Shown: positions 27,978 to 40,239, counted from the first letter of the stretch. The stretch is 64,000 bases of DNA from Haliea sp. (GCA_002692965.1 NZNC01000004.1:124001-188000), one strand, 5' to 3'. Numbers and translations: made by a program. Notes: generated by a model not told the origin, from the sequence alone.

Positions 27978-29112
27978 AGGAGTCGTGCTGATAGGCCCGG
28001 GCTGGCCCTTCAAGGGCGGGATTGCCAGCCATACAACCTATCTTTACCGGGCCCTGCGGACCCTGGCTCCCACCCTGTTCATTGGCTTTCGTCAGCAGTA
28101 TCCCCGCTGGCTCTATCCCGGCGACGGTGACCGCGCACCCGCAGACCGGACACTCTACGAAGCTGATGCCCAGCGCCTGCTGTCACCACTCTCGCCACTC
28201 AGCTGGTGGCGGGCCGCCCGTGCCATCAAACAGTCTCGGCCGCGACACATCGTGATTCCCTGGTGGCACATATTCTGGGCGCCCATGGTCCTGGTGCTGG
28301 TCGGCTTTACGCGACGCACCAGCCCCCAGGCACACATTACCTTCCTGGTGCACAACGCCGCGGGCCACGAAGCCGGGCGCCTCGCCTGGCACCTCAGTCG
28401 CCTGGTTTTGCGACGCGGCGATGCCTGGATCGTCCACGCCCGGAGCGAGCAGGAGGCGCTGTTTGACATGCTGGGCAAGGTGCCCGTCCAGTGCCTGTCA
28501 CACCCTGCCTATCCCGTGGCCGCGAGGGACAGACCCGAGCGCGGGACAGCGCGTTTGCGCCTGTCCCTGGCGGAGCGCCCCACCCTGCTTTTCTTCGGCT
28601 TCGTGCGGCCCTACAAGGGCCTGGACACCCTGCTCGAGGCTCTGGCACGCCTTGACGCCTCCACCCCCTGCCAACTCCTGATCGCAGGCGAGATCTGGGG
28701 CAACCCCGATCACTGGCGGGCCGAAGTCTCGCGCCTGGGTCTTGGCAACCGGGTGCGCTTCGAGCAGCGCTATATCCCCGAGAGCGCGGTGGGTGACTAC
28801 TTCGCCGCTGCCGACCTGGTGATCCTACCCTACCGGTCGGCCACGGGTTCCGGGGTGGTGAAGCTGGCCCACAGCCACGGTCGCCCCGTGGTGGTCACGC
28901 GGACTGGCGCGCTGCCGGATGCCGTCGAAGAGGGCGTGACTGGCTTCATCGTGCCGCCGGAAGATCCCGCGGCCATGGCCGCGGCAATCCAGAGGTATTT
29001 CCAGGGTGCCCGGCAGCCACAGATGGAGGACGCGGTGGCGAGTTCCGCGCAAACCGATGAGTGGCTGACGCTGGCCCGCCGTATTCTGAGTTCCGCAGGA
29101 AGCGCCAAATGA
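27964..29112 (+). CDS. Glycosyltransferase family 4
   Basis: This 382-residue GT-B enzyme has an N-terminal GPGWPFKGGIASHTTYLYRAL acceptor loop, a LLFFGFVRPYKGLDTLLEALARL hinge-to-donor region, and the donor-site motif LPYRSATGSGVVKLAHSHGRPVVVTRTGALPD. The usual E-x7-E is modified (the first Glu position is not clear). It is cytoplasmic and adds a sugar from a nucleotide or lipid donor. The start overlaps GT2 by 14 bases and the end overlaps the next gene by ATGA. Confidence 0.9.
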   Translation: MTTSEGVVLIGPGWPFKGGIASHTTYLYRALRTLAPTLFIGFRQQYPRWLYPGDGDRAPADRTLYEADAQRLLSPLSPLSWWRAARAIKQSRPRHIVIPWWHIFWAPMVLVLVGFTRRTSPQAHITFLVHNAAGHEAGRLAWHLSRLVLRRGDAWIVHARSEQEALFDMLGKVPVQCLSHPAYPVAARDRPERGTARLRLSLAERPTLLFFGFVRPYKGLDTLLEALARLDASTPCQLLIAGEIWGNPDHWRAEVSRLGLGNRVRFEQRYIPESAVGDYFAAADLVILPYRSATGSGVVKLAHSHGRPVVVTRTGALPDAVEEGVTGFIVPPEDPAAMAAAIQRYFQGARQPQMEDAVASSAQTDEWLTLARRILSSAGSAK

Positions 29113-30605
29113 GTTCACCCCGGACCTGCCTGTTACTGCTGGAAGCCCTGGAGCCTGAGCTCGTGCGCGCGGGTATTGCCAGCGGACAGCTGCCCTGTCT
29201 GGCCGGGCTTTGCGCATCCGGTCGGCACGGCGATATCCGCCTGCTGCCCGGAATCGGCGCCAACGCCCTCTGGCCCTCGCTCTACACCGGGCTGCCACCG
29301 CAGCGACACGGGCGCTTCTACCACCAGCAGGTCGAGGACGGCGGCTACACCCTCGGGGCCAGTCACCAGACCGGCAGCCAGGCTCCCGCCTTCTGGGAGG
29401 CGCTCGCCGAAGCGGGTCACCGGGTGATGATTCTGGACGCCCCCAAGGCGCCCCCCGCCAGCGGCCGCGAGGCCTGTTACATCGCCAACTGGCGCGGCCA
29501 CTTCAGCTACCGGAAGGAATTGCAAATTGAACCCCGAGCTCTGGAAGCGAGCCTGAACGAAGCCGGGCTTTCACCGGGGGAATGTGCCTGTATCACGCAA
29601 CGCTTCAAGGCCAGTCAGGAACTGGACTGCACTGCGCTGGTCGCGCAACTGGAAGCGGCCGTCTCCGCCAGCCGCGACCTGATTCTCAATCGCGTGACGG
29701 AAGAGCCGTGGGACCTGCTGGTCGCCGGCCTGAGTGCCGGCCACTGTGCCGGCCACCAGCTGTGGCACCTGCGCGATCGCCGCATACCCGCCTTCGACCC
29801 CGGCGATCCGCTGGCCCGGGTCTACCGGTCGCTCGACGATGCCGTGGGCGCAATTCTCGATCAGCTGCCCCGGGGCACAAGCCTGGCAGTCTTTATCGGG
29901 CCCGGCATGGGGCCCGGCCATGTGCACCCCGAGGTGATGGGGCAAGTGCTGGCGCACCTGGAGCCGTCAGACTCCCCGGGTGCCGGCCACCTGCGGCGAG
30001 GACTGACCTGGCTGTGGCGCCGACTGCCGGTTGCCGTCAGGCAGCAGTTGCTGCGTGCCGGCCACCAACTGGATCAGCGCCTGCAGCACACGGACTTCAG
30101 CCAGCGTCGCTGCTTTCCAGTCCGCAGCAATGACAATATTGGCGGGGTTCGCATCAACCTCCAGGGGCGGGAGCAGTGCGGCCAAGTCTCGCCCGAAGAC
30201 TATCCCGCCTACCTGGATCGCTTGGCGGAGCAGCTTGCCGCCCTGCGCAACGCGGATAGCGGGGAACCCCTGATCCACTGTGTCCTGAAAACCCGCGACT
30301 TGTACCCGGGAGGCGAACTCGGTGCCATGCCCGACCTTCTGGTCGAATGGAACGAGCAGCTTCCCCTGCGAGCCGTCACCGGCCCCGGCCTGTCGCGGCT
30401 GGAGGTGACTTATCCCCCCCTGTGGAGCGGTGCCCACAACCAGCACGCCATGTTGATACTTCGCGGTGGCACCGCCACCGGCTCCGGCCCGCTACCCAGC
30501 GACAGCAGCGTGCTGGATATCGCCGCGACCATCAGCCAGGCCTGTGGGGCGGTGTCCCGGGTGGGAGAAGGTCACTCCCTGTGGTCGAGGTCCGGCACTG
30601 ACTGA
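29109..30605 (+). CDS. Alkaline-phosphatase-superfamily (type I phosphodiesterase-like) protein, catalytic residues degenerate
   Basis: This 498-residue protein has the superfamily frame: an N-terminal LPCLAGLCASGRHG segment, then NALWPSLYTGLPPQRHG, DLLVAGLSAGHCAGHQLWH, VFIGPGMGPGHVHPEVMG, and SGAHNQHAMLILRG near the end. By memory alignment, the first metal Asp (LDG) is Glu-Ala, the nucleophile Thr is missing before ALWPSLYTG, the second metal Asp (D-x3-H) is His, and the SDHG motif is GPGM; one C-terminal His remains. It may therefore be non-catalytic. ATGA overlaps GT4; the 3' end overlaps the convergent heparinase by 34 bases. Confidence 0.75.
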   Translation: MSSPRTCLLLLEALEPELVRAGIASGQLPCLAGLCASGRHGDIRLLPGIGANALWPSLYTGLPPQRHGRFYHQQVEDGGYTLGASHQTGSQAPAFWEALAEAGHRVMILDAPKAPPASGREACYIANWRGHFSYRKELQIEPRALEASLNEAGLSPGECACITQRFKASQELDCTALVAQLEAAVSASRDLILNRVTEEPWDLLVAGLSAGHCAGHQLWHLRDRRIPAFDPGDPLARVYRSLDDAVGAILDQLPRGTSLAVFIGPGMGPGHVHPEVMGQVLAHLEPSDSPGAGHLRRGLTWLWRRLPVAVRQQLLRAGHQLDQRLQHTDFSQRRCFPVRSNDNIGGVRINLQGREQCGQVSPEDYPAYLDRLAEQLAALRNADSGEPLIHCVLKTRDLYPGGELGAMPDLLVEWNEQLPLRAVTGPGLSRLEVTYPPLWSGAHNQHAMLILRGGTATGSGPLPSDSSVLDIAATISQACGAVSRVGEGHSLWSRSGTD

Positions 30606-32248
30606 GACCAGCCCTCCAGCCGGCAGCGCAAGGTAATCGGCAAACAGAAAGCGCCACTGGCGCGGATCACGGTGCAGGCCTGGCGCCGATCAAAGTGAGT
30701 AGCACGGTAACCTGCCTGCAAAGCCAGCTTCAGGCCTTGATCCACCGTCAGTGTCAGCCGACGGCCATCGGGCAGGGCAAGGCGGACAACATCTGAACCG
30801 GTGAGCTGGGCAGACAGAGCCGGATGCAGGTGAAAGTACAGTGCCAGTTCATGCCGGCCCCGCCCTTCCACCCGGTCATCCAGGCACAGACGGCCGCCCT
30901 CGAGCTGCCAATCCCGTCGGTGCAGCAGCCCCGGCTGAAGACGGGAATAACCGTCGTGTGCCGCCCAAAGCCTGGCTTGACCGGTCTGCACGCGGAACCC
31001 CGCCTCCGAGATTTTCGCGCGGCGGCCCAGCTTGAACAGCCCCCAGACATCCGAAGAATTGTGTGCGTCGACCACCAGTGTGTTGTGGGCGGCCGTACTG
31101 CGCTCGTATTCCCGCTCGGCGAGACTTTCATAAGTCGACAGCCCGGTGTCCACCAGCACGCGCTGCTGGCCCAGGGAAAACTCAAAGCCCAGGGCGCCCG
31201 CGTGACCGTGCGAGGCGGCGTGGTCAGGTCCCGGTGGTCCCATATCGGCAAGCAGCAGGGCGGGGCCGCAGGACAGGCGCCCAAATCCGGAATCCGGCAA
31301 CCAACAACTTCCGGGAATATCCCGATCGGCATCCGCGGTCAGCAGACCGAGACGCCGGGCGTAGTCAGTCAGATCCGGGGTGCTCGCTACCACGTCCAGC
31401 GCCGCGTCGTTGAACAGCGCGGGGCGACCATCGGCGTGACACAGGGCCCGCGACCACCGCATTGCCGCCAGACAGCGCTCACGAAGCCCATCGGGCAGGG
31501 GGCGCTCAAAGGCCTGCAACAGGTTGATGATGTCCAGCAGATCGTGAAGCAGGGCGTTGTGGTACATCGGGCTGCGGCCCTGGTAGCCGCCGTCAGGATG
31601 CTGCACGCGGGGCAGATAGCGTGTCAGCAGACGCAGACCGAGCCGCCGCCAGCGATGAGAGCGGGTATCCTCCAGCACATGCCCCGCAAACAGGAGTGCC
31701 TTGGCGTTGTTGATCAGCTTGTGGTCGCACTCGTCATACTGCAGGCGCGGCTCGAGATAGCGCAGTTGTTGCGCAAGGCTCTCCAGCAGTGAGGCACCCG
31801 GCACCTCCCCCTGGAGACTCCACTTGAGCCAGTTGGCAATGCGCTGGGAGGTGATGTAGGGGTGCCATGCGGGCCCCCCGGGTACGTTATGGGCGTCGAT
31901 CCAGGCCTCCAGACGCTCAGAGGCGAGCGCCGGCTCGCAGCTCCAGAGCCAATTGAAGGTGTTCAGCTCCATCCTGAGCTTCTTGCCCGGAACCCGGTCC
32001 GGCCACGCCGCACCGGCGGCCCACGCCAGTTCACTGCCCAGGAGCACCAGCTGGTCGCCGCCGCGACAATGGGCGGGCATGGGAGCGCTCTCCAGGTAGC
32101 GCCCGGTCGGCACCCGCCAGACTGGCGTATCGACAGCGGCCAGTTGCCCCGGGGGCCGCAGGCGCAAGTGCAGACGCTGCAGCACCTGAATGGGCCGCAG
32201 ATAGCGCAGGCGCCACCATAAGCGCTCCCAGCGCAGCGGCAATTTCAC
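30572..32248 (-). CDS. Heparinase II/III family polysaccharide lyase-like protein
   Basis: The protein has 558 residues. The N-terminal alpha/alpha toroid includes FNWLWSCEPAL, YITSQRIANWLKWSL, YDECDHKLINNAKALLFAGHVL and MYHNALLHDLLDIINLL; the C-terminal beta domain begins HAGALGFEFSLGQQRVLVDTGLSTY and contains ERSTAAHNTLVVDAHNSSDVWGLFKLG, the family hallmark. No signal peptide is visible. Such genes are common in exopolysaccharide loci, where they trim or degrade the polymer. GTG 32248 overlaps the upstream GT4 stop as GTGA. Confidence 0.9.
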   Translation of the reverse strand: MKLPLRWERLWWRLRYLRPIQVLQRLHLRLRPPGQLAAVDTPVWRVPTGRYLESAPMPAHCRGGDQLVLLGSELAWAAGAAWPDRVPGKKLRMELNTFNWLWSCEPALASERLEAWIDAHNVPGGPAWHPYITSQRIANWLKWSLQGEVPGASLLESLAQQLRYLEPRLQYDECDHKLINNAKALLFAGHVLEDTRSHRWRRLGLRLLTRYLPRVQHPDGGYQGRSPMYHNALLHDLLDIINLLQAFERPLPDGLRERCLAAMRWSRALCHADGRPALFNDAALDVVASTPDLTDYARRLGLLTADADRDIPGSCWLPDSGFGRLSCGPALLLADMGPPGPDHAASHGHAGALGFEFSLGQQRVLVDTGLSTYESLAEREYERSTAAHNTLVVDAHNSSDVWGLFKLGRRAKISEAGFRVQTGQARLWAAHDGYSRLQPGLLHRRDWQLEGGRLCLDDRVEGRGRHELALYFHLHPALSAQLTGSDVVRLALPDGRRLTLTVDQGLKLALQAGYRATHFDRRQACTVIRASGAFCLPITLRCRLEGWSQSVPDLDHRE

Positions 32249-33399
32249 GCTGCGCCCCCACTGCCCGCGGAGCCTCCCACGGCCGCGTCGATGTGCCCGA
32301 GATACAGCGCTTCCAGCCTCGACAGCACACCGTCGGGGTGGTGGTGGGCGCGGGCAAACTGACGGGCTGCGCGTCGGCACGACAGGCGCTGGGTTTCCGG
32401 CTGCGCCGCCCAATCCTGCAGTGCCTGCTCCCAGGCCCGCGGGTCGGCTGGCGGCAGACGGATAACCGGCGCCTCCGGTGGCCAGTCGGCGGCGACACCG
32501 ACCCGGGTGGTCAGCACCCCGCAACCCGCCTGCAGGGCCTCGACCAGGACGTTGCCAAAGGATTCCGAGTACGAGGGAAATACCAGCACTTCCGCGTTGC
32601 GGAACCAGGGCGTGGGGTCCGGCTGATAACCCACCAACGCCACAGAGTCCTGCAGCCCTTCCCGTTCGATCCAGTCCAGCATCTCCTGTCGCATGGGGCC
32701 GTCCCCGACGACCGTCCAGCGCCATCCGGTACTTCGGGCCACGGTGGGCCACGCCGCCATCAGGGTGTGCAGCCCCTTGCCGGGGTGCAGGCGACCGACG
32801 TAAAGCACCTGCGCCGACGGCGGCGACAGCGGGAGGGCGCTCTCCGAATATTCCGAGCCCAGGCGGGGAAACAGCGACGGCAGCCGATGGATACGCGCCT
32901 GGGGAATCCCTTCTCCCTGCAACTCAGCCCCCACCGCCCGGGTCTGCACCAGGAAACCCCGCGCCGACCGCGCCATCCACCAGGCCAGGCCGAGCATCCA
33001 GGGCCGGCGAATGCGCGCTACATCACCCTCAGGACCCAGTGAGCAGGGTTTGACCAGCGCCGGGCAACCGCGCCAACGGGCGGCCACCAGGCCGCCCAGC
33101 ACAAACGCGGACAGGCAGTGGCCGTGCAGAATCTGGCAACGCCCGCTGAGCGACCAGCCCGCGGCAAAGCCTGTCAGAAGATTCCAGGGGAATCTGAGCC
33201 AGCGCAGTCGCGGTGTCGGCCAGCGACGTATGCCAACCCCGTGTCGGGCTTCGCGAGGAGGCTCGGACCGATCCCAGCGAGTCGTGGCCACCTCCACCGT
33301 GTGGCCGCGGCTAACCAGGGCTTCCGCAAGATCCCGCGCCTGACATTCCGCCCCACCCAGATAGGGTGGGTAGTGCTGAATCAGAAAGCCCACTTTCAC
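32245..33399 (-). CDS. Glycosyltransferase family 4
   Basis: This 384-residue GT-B enzyme starts VGFLIQHYPPYLGGAECQARDLAEALVSRGHTVEV, with GRLHPGKGLHTLMAAW, WRWTVVGDGPMRQEM and donor-site Glu motif VFPSYSESFGNVLVEALQAGCGVLTT (E-x7-E). It is a cytoplasmic sugar transferase. I chose GTG 33399 because it overlaps the upstream stop as GTGA; a longer frame to 33444 is open. It is third of five genes in the greA-linked glycan wing. Confidence 0.92.
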   Translation of the reverse strand: MKVGFLIQHYPPYLGGAECQARDLAEALVSRGHTVEVATTRWDRSEPPREARHGVGIRRWPTPRLRWLRFPWNLLTGFAAGWSLSGRCQILHGHCLSAFVLGGLVAARWRGCPALVKPCSLGPEGDVARIRRPWMLGLAWWMARSARGFLVQTRAVGAELQGEGIPQARIHRLPSLFPRLGSEYSESALPLSPPSAQVLYVGRLHPGKGLHTLMAAWPTVARSTGWRWTVVGDGPMRQEMLDWIEREGLQDSVALVGYQPDPTPWFRNAEVLVFPSYSESFGNVLVEALQAGCGVLTTRVGVAADWPPEAPVIRLPPADPRAWEQALQDWAAQPETQRLSCRRAARQFARAHHHPDGVLSRLEALYLGHIDAAVGGSAGSGGAA

Positions 33400-34370
33400 G
33401 GCAGGCGTCGCCAGAGGAAGAATGGGTAAATCAACTGGCTGCACAGGGTTTTCAATGGGCCGGAGTGCCCCTCCCGGTCTTCCAGCGGGAACCGTGTATC
33501 GGGAATGCCGGTGGCCGGGTACACCCGATGATCGCGAAACTGGGTGCCAAACAGTCGATCCCAGAAGGAGAAAATAAAGCCGAAATTGCAGTCGTGATAG
33601 CGCCGCTCGATACCGTGATGCACCCGGTGTGACTGCGGTGTTACCAACAGAAAGCGCAGCGGCCCAAAATCCAGTCGGGTATTGGCGTGATAGAACTTGG
33701 GGTACACCGTTTCAAAGACCATCCAGAGAATGATCGCCGGCGCATTATTACCGGTGAGCACCAGAACCAGACTGGTAATCAGTGATGACACCATGCGGTC
33801 AAGCGGGTGCACCCGGGCATCGGTGAAGAGGTTCAGGTTCCGCTGGGAGTGATGAACGGCGTGGAAAGCCCAGAAGAGCGGCACCTTGTGGCGAATGAGG
33901 TGACTCAGCCAGCGCGCAAAGTCCGCCAGCAAGACCCCCAGGGCAAACTGGGCCAGGGGGTGCCAGTGCGCCACCCCCGGCAGGGTCAGAAAGCCGAGGT
34001 GGGCGGAATAGAAAGCGACCAGAGCCTGGGCCCAAACTCCCAGGAACAGAAGCCGCAAGCCCATGCTGGCAAGATACCAGAACAGGTCCTGGCGCAGGGC
34101 CCGCGAAAAAAACGGCGAGGCAGCCGCCGGCCAGCGCGACTGCACCCACCAGACCAGGGTGAACAGCAACCAGTAGGCAAAGGGTGAGTAGAGCGCCTTT
34201 TCCGGAAGTACATGATGGGAAAGCAAAGGCAACCAGGCAAACAGCGACGACAGGGCTCGATCGGGAAGCAACAGCGGCACCAGGCAAATGCCACCGACGA
34301 CAATCCAGGCCAGCCAGAGGCTGCGCAGCTGGCCGATAGCGGGGGTGGCAACGGGTACCGGAGCACTCAT
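33396..34370 (-). CDS. Fatty acid hydroxylase / sterol desaturase family membrane protein
   Basis: This 324-residue membrane protein has the di-iron histidine set HLIRH (H-x3-H), HAVHHS (H-x2-HH), HRVHHG and YHDCNFGFIFSFWDRLFGT, characteristic of the family. It hydroxylates or desaturates a lipid tail using O2 and is membrane-bound, with about four to six helices before the His motifs. Its location in a glycosyltransferase operon suggests it modifies a lipid attached to the glycan (inference). ATGA overlaps the preceding stop and GTGA overlaps the next gene. Confidence 0.92.
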   Translation of the reverse strand: MSAPVPVATPAIGQLRSLWLAWIVVGGICLVPLLLPDRALSSLFAWLPLLSHHVLPEKALYSPFAYWLLFTLVWWVQSRWPAAASPFFSRALRQDLFWYLASMGLRLLFLGVWAQALVAFYSAHLGFLTLPGVAHWHPLAQFALGVLLADFARWLSHLIRHKVPLFWAFHAVHHSQRNLNLFTDARVHPLDRMVSSLITSLVLVLTGNNAPAIILWMVFETVYPKFYHANTRLDFGPLRFLLVTPQSHRVHHGIERRYHDCNFGFIFSFWDRLFGTQFRDHRVYPATGIPDTRFPLEDREGHSGPLKTLCSQLIYPFFLWRRLP

Positions 34371-35749
34371 GCGGTTTCATCCCGGTGCAGCTGGAGATGC
34401 AGCAGAAGCAGCAGGAAGAGGAACCCCGGCACCAGCTGCAGGGTGATGCGACCCACCGCCGTCTGCCGCACCGCACCCACGGCGTACTCTGTCACCGCGA
34501 ACAGGCAGAGAAACAGAATGCCTGCCGCGGCGAGAGCCGCCGTCACGGGCCCGGCGGCCTGGAGGACACCGGGCCGCCGCCAGATCGCCAGAACCAACAG
34601 CAGACAAAAATACCAGAAGGTCAGATGCCAGTTGTCGAGCACCAGCAGACTGGTGAATATACCCTCCAGGGACCCGGGTCGATAGGCGAGGTCCAGACTG
34701 TTGAGGGAGTGGCCGGCAACACTGACATCCGCGGGAAACAGCCACAGGACCAGCGGTACCGCGGCAGCGACGCCCAGGATAGCCAGCAGGACACTGGTGG
34801 CGTCCCGACGCCAGGCGACCCAGCACCCGGGCAACAGTGTCAGCATCCAGAAAAAGCCCTCGTTCTTGATCAGGGGACAGGCACAGGCAAACAGGAAAAC
34901 CAGCACCCATTGCCAGCGTTGCCCGCCGCGGCTGGCCGCGTGGAGCGACATCAAGGCGAGCCCGTAGCAGGCGCCGAGAAACAGGTCGGCATAACCGGCC
35001 AATGCCACATGGGTATTCAGCAGGGGCAGCGTCAGCAGGAAGGTGGTGAACACCAGGGACTCCACGCGCGAGGCACCGGCTTCCCGGGCCTGCCCCATGA
35101 ACGCCAGGCCCAGGCCGAGATAGCAAAGCAGCCAGGGCAGGTTGATCAGGGCCGGGTCCCAGCGCCCCAGGGCGGTGCTGACCCAGTATTGCCAGAGCGG
35201 CACCGTCACCGGGTAACCCGGATGGTGGTCGGTAAAGACACCCTCGCCGCCCCGTCTCAGCCACTCCTCGTTACTCACAAAGGGCACAAAGTCCTGCAGC
35301 TCGAACCAGACCCTGGCCTTGGTCGCCCAGTGCATGGTGGCGTCCCAGGGGTAGACCGGGCGCCACAGGACTTCCTGCGCCAGGGAAAACAGGCGCAGGG
35401 AAAGCAGGGCCAGCAACAGCAAACACAAGGCGCGCGGGAGCCACCCAGCGGCGAACAACGGGGGCTTGCGCTCACCGGGTGCAGGCGTGACGGGGGCAGA
35501 ACGCCAGAGCCGGATCTGTAGACCCACTATCAGCAGCAGAGCGAAGACCAGCGGCAGGTGGAAGCCAGGTCCGGCACCCAGCGCGGCGCAGAGGCGCAGA
35601 ACAAGCGGCCACAACACCAGGGTCATGACCAGTCCGTAGCCGGCGACCAGACAGGCCCGGCGCCGGGCCGCGGGAATCCATATCGCCGCAAGGCTGAGGC
35701 CCAGTGTCGCGGGCAAACCCAGGGCCAGTGTCAGTCGCAGCCACTCCAT
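34367..35749 (-). CDS. Polytopic membrane protein, GT-C glycosyltransferase-like
   Basis: This 460-residue protein has about 11-12 hydrophobic helices. A luminal loop after the second to fourth helix has VYPWDATMHWATKARVWFE and EGVFTDHHPGYPVTVPLWQYWVS, with the Asp-rich early loop pattern of PMT/ArnT-like (GT-C) transferases that use polyprenyl-phosphate sugars. No exact family is recognised. It abuts the 260-residue gene and overlaps the hydroxylase gene by ATGA. Confidence 0.8.
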   Translation of the reverse strand: MEWLRLTLALGLPATLGLSLAAIWIPAARRRACLVAGYGLVMTLVLWPLVLRLCAALGAGPGFHLPLVFALLLIVGLQIRLWRSAPVTPAPGERKPPLFAAGWLPRALCLLLLALLSLRLFSLAQEVLWRPVYPWDATMHWATKARVWFELQDFVPFVSNEEWLRRGGEGVFTDHHPGYPVTVPLWQYWVSTALGRWDPALINLPWLLCYLGLGLAFMGQAREAGASRVESLVFTTFLLTLPLLNTHVALAGYADLFLGACYGLALMSLHAASRGGQRWQWVLVFLFACACPLIKNEGFFWMLTLLPGCWVAWRRDATSVLLAILGVAAAVPLVLWLFPADVSVAGHSLNSLDLAYRPGSLEGIFTSLLVLDNWHLTFWYFCLLLVLAIWRRPGVLQAAGPVTAALAAAGILFLCLFAVTEYAVGAVRQTAVGRITLQLVPGFLFLLLLLHLQLHRDETA

Positions 35750-36532
35750 CTAGCGCACCTGGTAAAGGCTTGCGTCAGCCATGCGAGCCACGGGGCGCAC
35801 CAGCCAGGTCTCCCCGGCGTAGCGCAGACGGCCACCGCTGGACAGCGGGCGAACCGCAGTCGGTTCGACAAGCAGGATGTAATCTCCCGTACGAAACTGT
35901 GATGGCCCCGGCAGCTCGGGACCACCCCGGCGCCAATACACATTCAGGGGGTACAGGTAGTAGGCCATGCGCATGCCGATAAAATCGTTCGCACTGGCCA
36001 CAAAAACGCGTGCACCCGCGGCGGGCAACTGTGCTTTGGCCTTCTGCGAGACGGCCCAGAAGAAGCTGTCGTCCCCCTGCGCGGGACGGTCGGCCGCGGG
36101 CAGGCCGGCAAATTGCTCGCGGGTATCCTGGCCCCGCCAGAGCAGCTGGCGCTGCCAGACCAGGTCCAGCAAAAGCCAGGCAACCAGCATCCAGGCGAGC
36201 AGGAAGCGGCTACCCCAGCGCCAATAACCGGGCAGCCCCAGCAACAGCGTCAGCACGCCGAGGAGCACAACGGGGGTCAGGTGCTGCCCGGGCTGGGCGC
36301 CCGCGCCGTGGACATTGATGGAGCCCTGGTTCCAGGGCTGCGGGGCCAACCAGGCACGCCACATGGCCGCGAGACGCTGAGTGACAGGTCGCTCCGCGGC
36401 CGGCCCCGCCTCAGGTGAGGGTGACTGGGCGATACCGGACGGAGCCGGCATCAGCAGGAGGAAAAACAACAGGGCCGTCGCCAGCGGCGGCAGCCAGCGT
36501 TGACGTGTCGGGCTTGCTCCAGTGAGCGCCAC
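35750..36532 (-). CDS. Membrane-anchored protein of unknown function
   Basis: This 260-residue protein has a hydrophobic N-terminal segment (LPPLATALLFFLLLMPAPSGIA), a Pro-rich short linker, two helices (LTPVVLLGVLTLLLGLPG and FLLAWMLVAWLLLDLVW) and then a soluble C-terminal domain with FFWAVSQKAKAQLPAAGARVFVASANDFIGMRMAYYLYPLNVYW. I do not recognise the domain. It starts 6 bases after greA and abuts the GT-C-like gene, so it is the first gene of the greA-linked wing. Confidence 0.78.
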   Translation of the reverse strand: MALTGASPTRQRWLPPLATALLFFLLLMPAPSGIAQSPSPEAGPAAERPVTQRLAAMWRAWLAPQPWNQGSINVHGAGAQPGQHLTPVVLLGVLTLLLGLPGYWRWGSRFLLAWMLVAWLLLDLVWQRQLLWRGQDTREQFAGLPAADRPAQGDDSFFWAVSQKAKAQLPAAGARVFVASANDFIGMRMAYYLYPLNVYWRRGGPELPGPSQFRTGDYILLVEPTAVRPLSSGGRLRYAGETWLVRPVARMADASLYQVR

Positions 36533-36538
36533 AAGCCC

Positions 36539-37011
36539 TCAGACGTGGCGCACCTGGTCAATCTCGTATTCGATCTCGCCCCCCGGAGCGCGGACCACCA
36601 CGATATCCCCTTCCTCCTTGCCGATCAGGGCACGGGCAATGGGGGAGCTGACCGAAATCAGATTGTTTTTCACATCCGCCTCGTCGTCGCCAACGATGCG
36701 ATAAGTGACCGTGGCGTCGGTATCCAGGTTGAGCAGGTCGACGGTCGTACCGAATATCACCTTGCCCGTGTGCGGCAGCGTGGTGACATCAATGACCTGG
36801 GCATTCGACAGCTTGCCCTCGATGTCCTTGATCCGCCCCTCGTTGAAGCTCTGCTGCTCGCGGGCCGCGTGGTACTCGGCATTTTCCTTCAGGTCGCCGT
36901 GCTCCCGGGCCTCGGCGATCGCCTGGGTGATGCGCGGACGCTCCACCCGCTTCAGACGATCCAGCTCTTCCCGCAGGGCGCGCTCGCCCTGCAGCGTCAT
37001 CGGTACCTTGC

Positions 37012-37015
<4 letters not shown>
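36539..37015 (-). CDS. greA: Transcription elongation factor GreA
   Basis: This 158-residue protein, the usual GreA length, has an N-terminal coiled coil with [37 protein letters not shown] (the acidic tip [10 protein letters not shown]) and the C-terminal FKBP-like domain [30 protein letters not shown]. It rescues backtracked RNA polymerase. ATG overlaps the carB stop as ATGA. A longer open frame upstream inside carB is rejected. Confidence 0.98.
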
Positions 37016-40233
<3,218 letters not shown>

Positions 40234-40239
40234 ATCGGT

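Noticed and set aside
30572-32752. 726-residue reading of the heparinase-like gene using an upstream start
   Set aside because: The extra 168 residues come from the GT4 gene region in a different frame and have no match; GTG 32248 with the GTGA overlap gives a normal family length.
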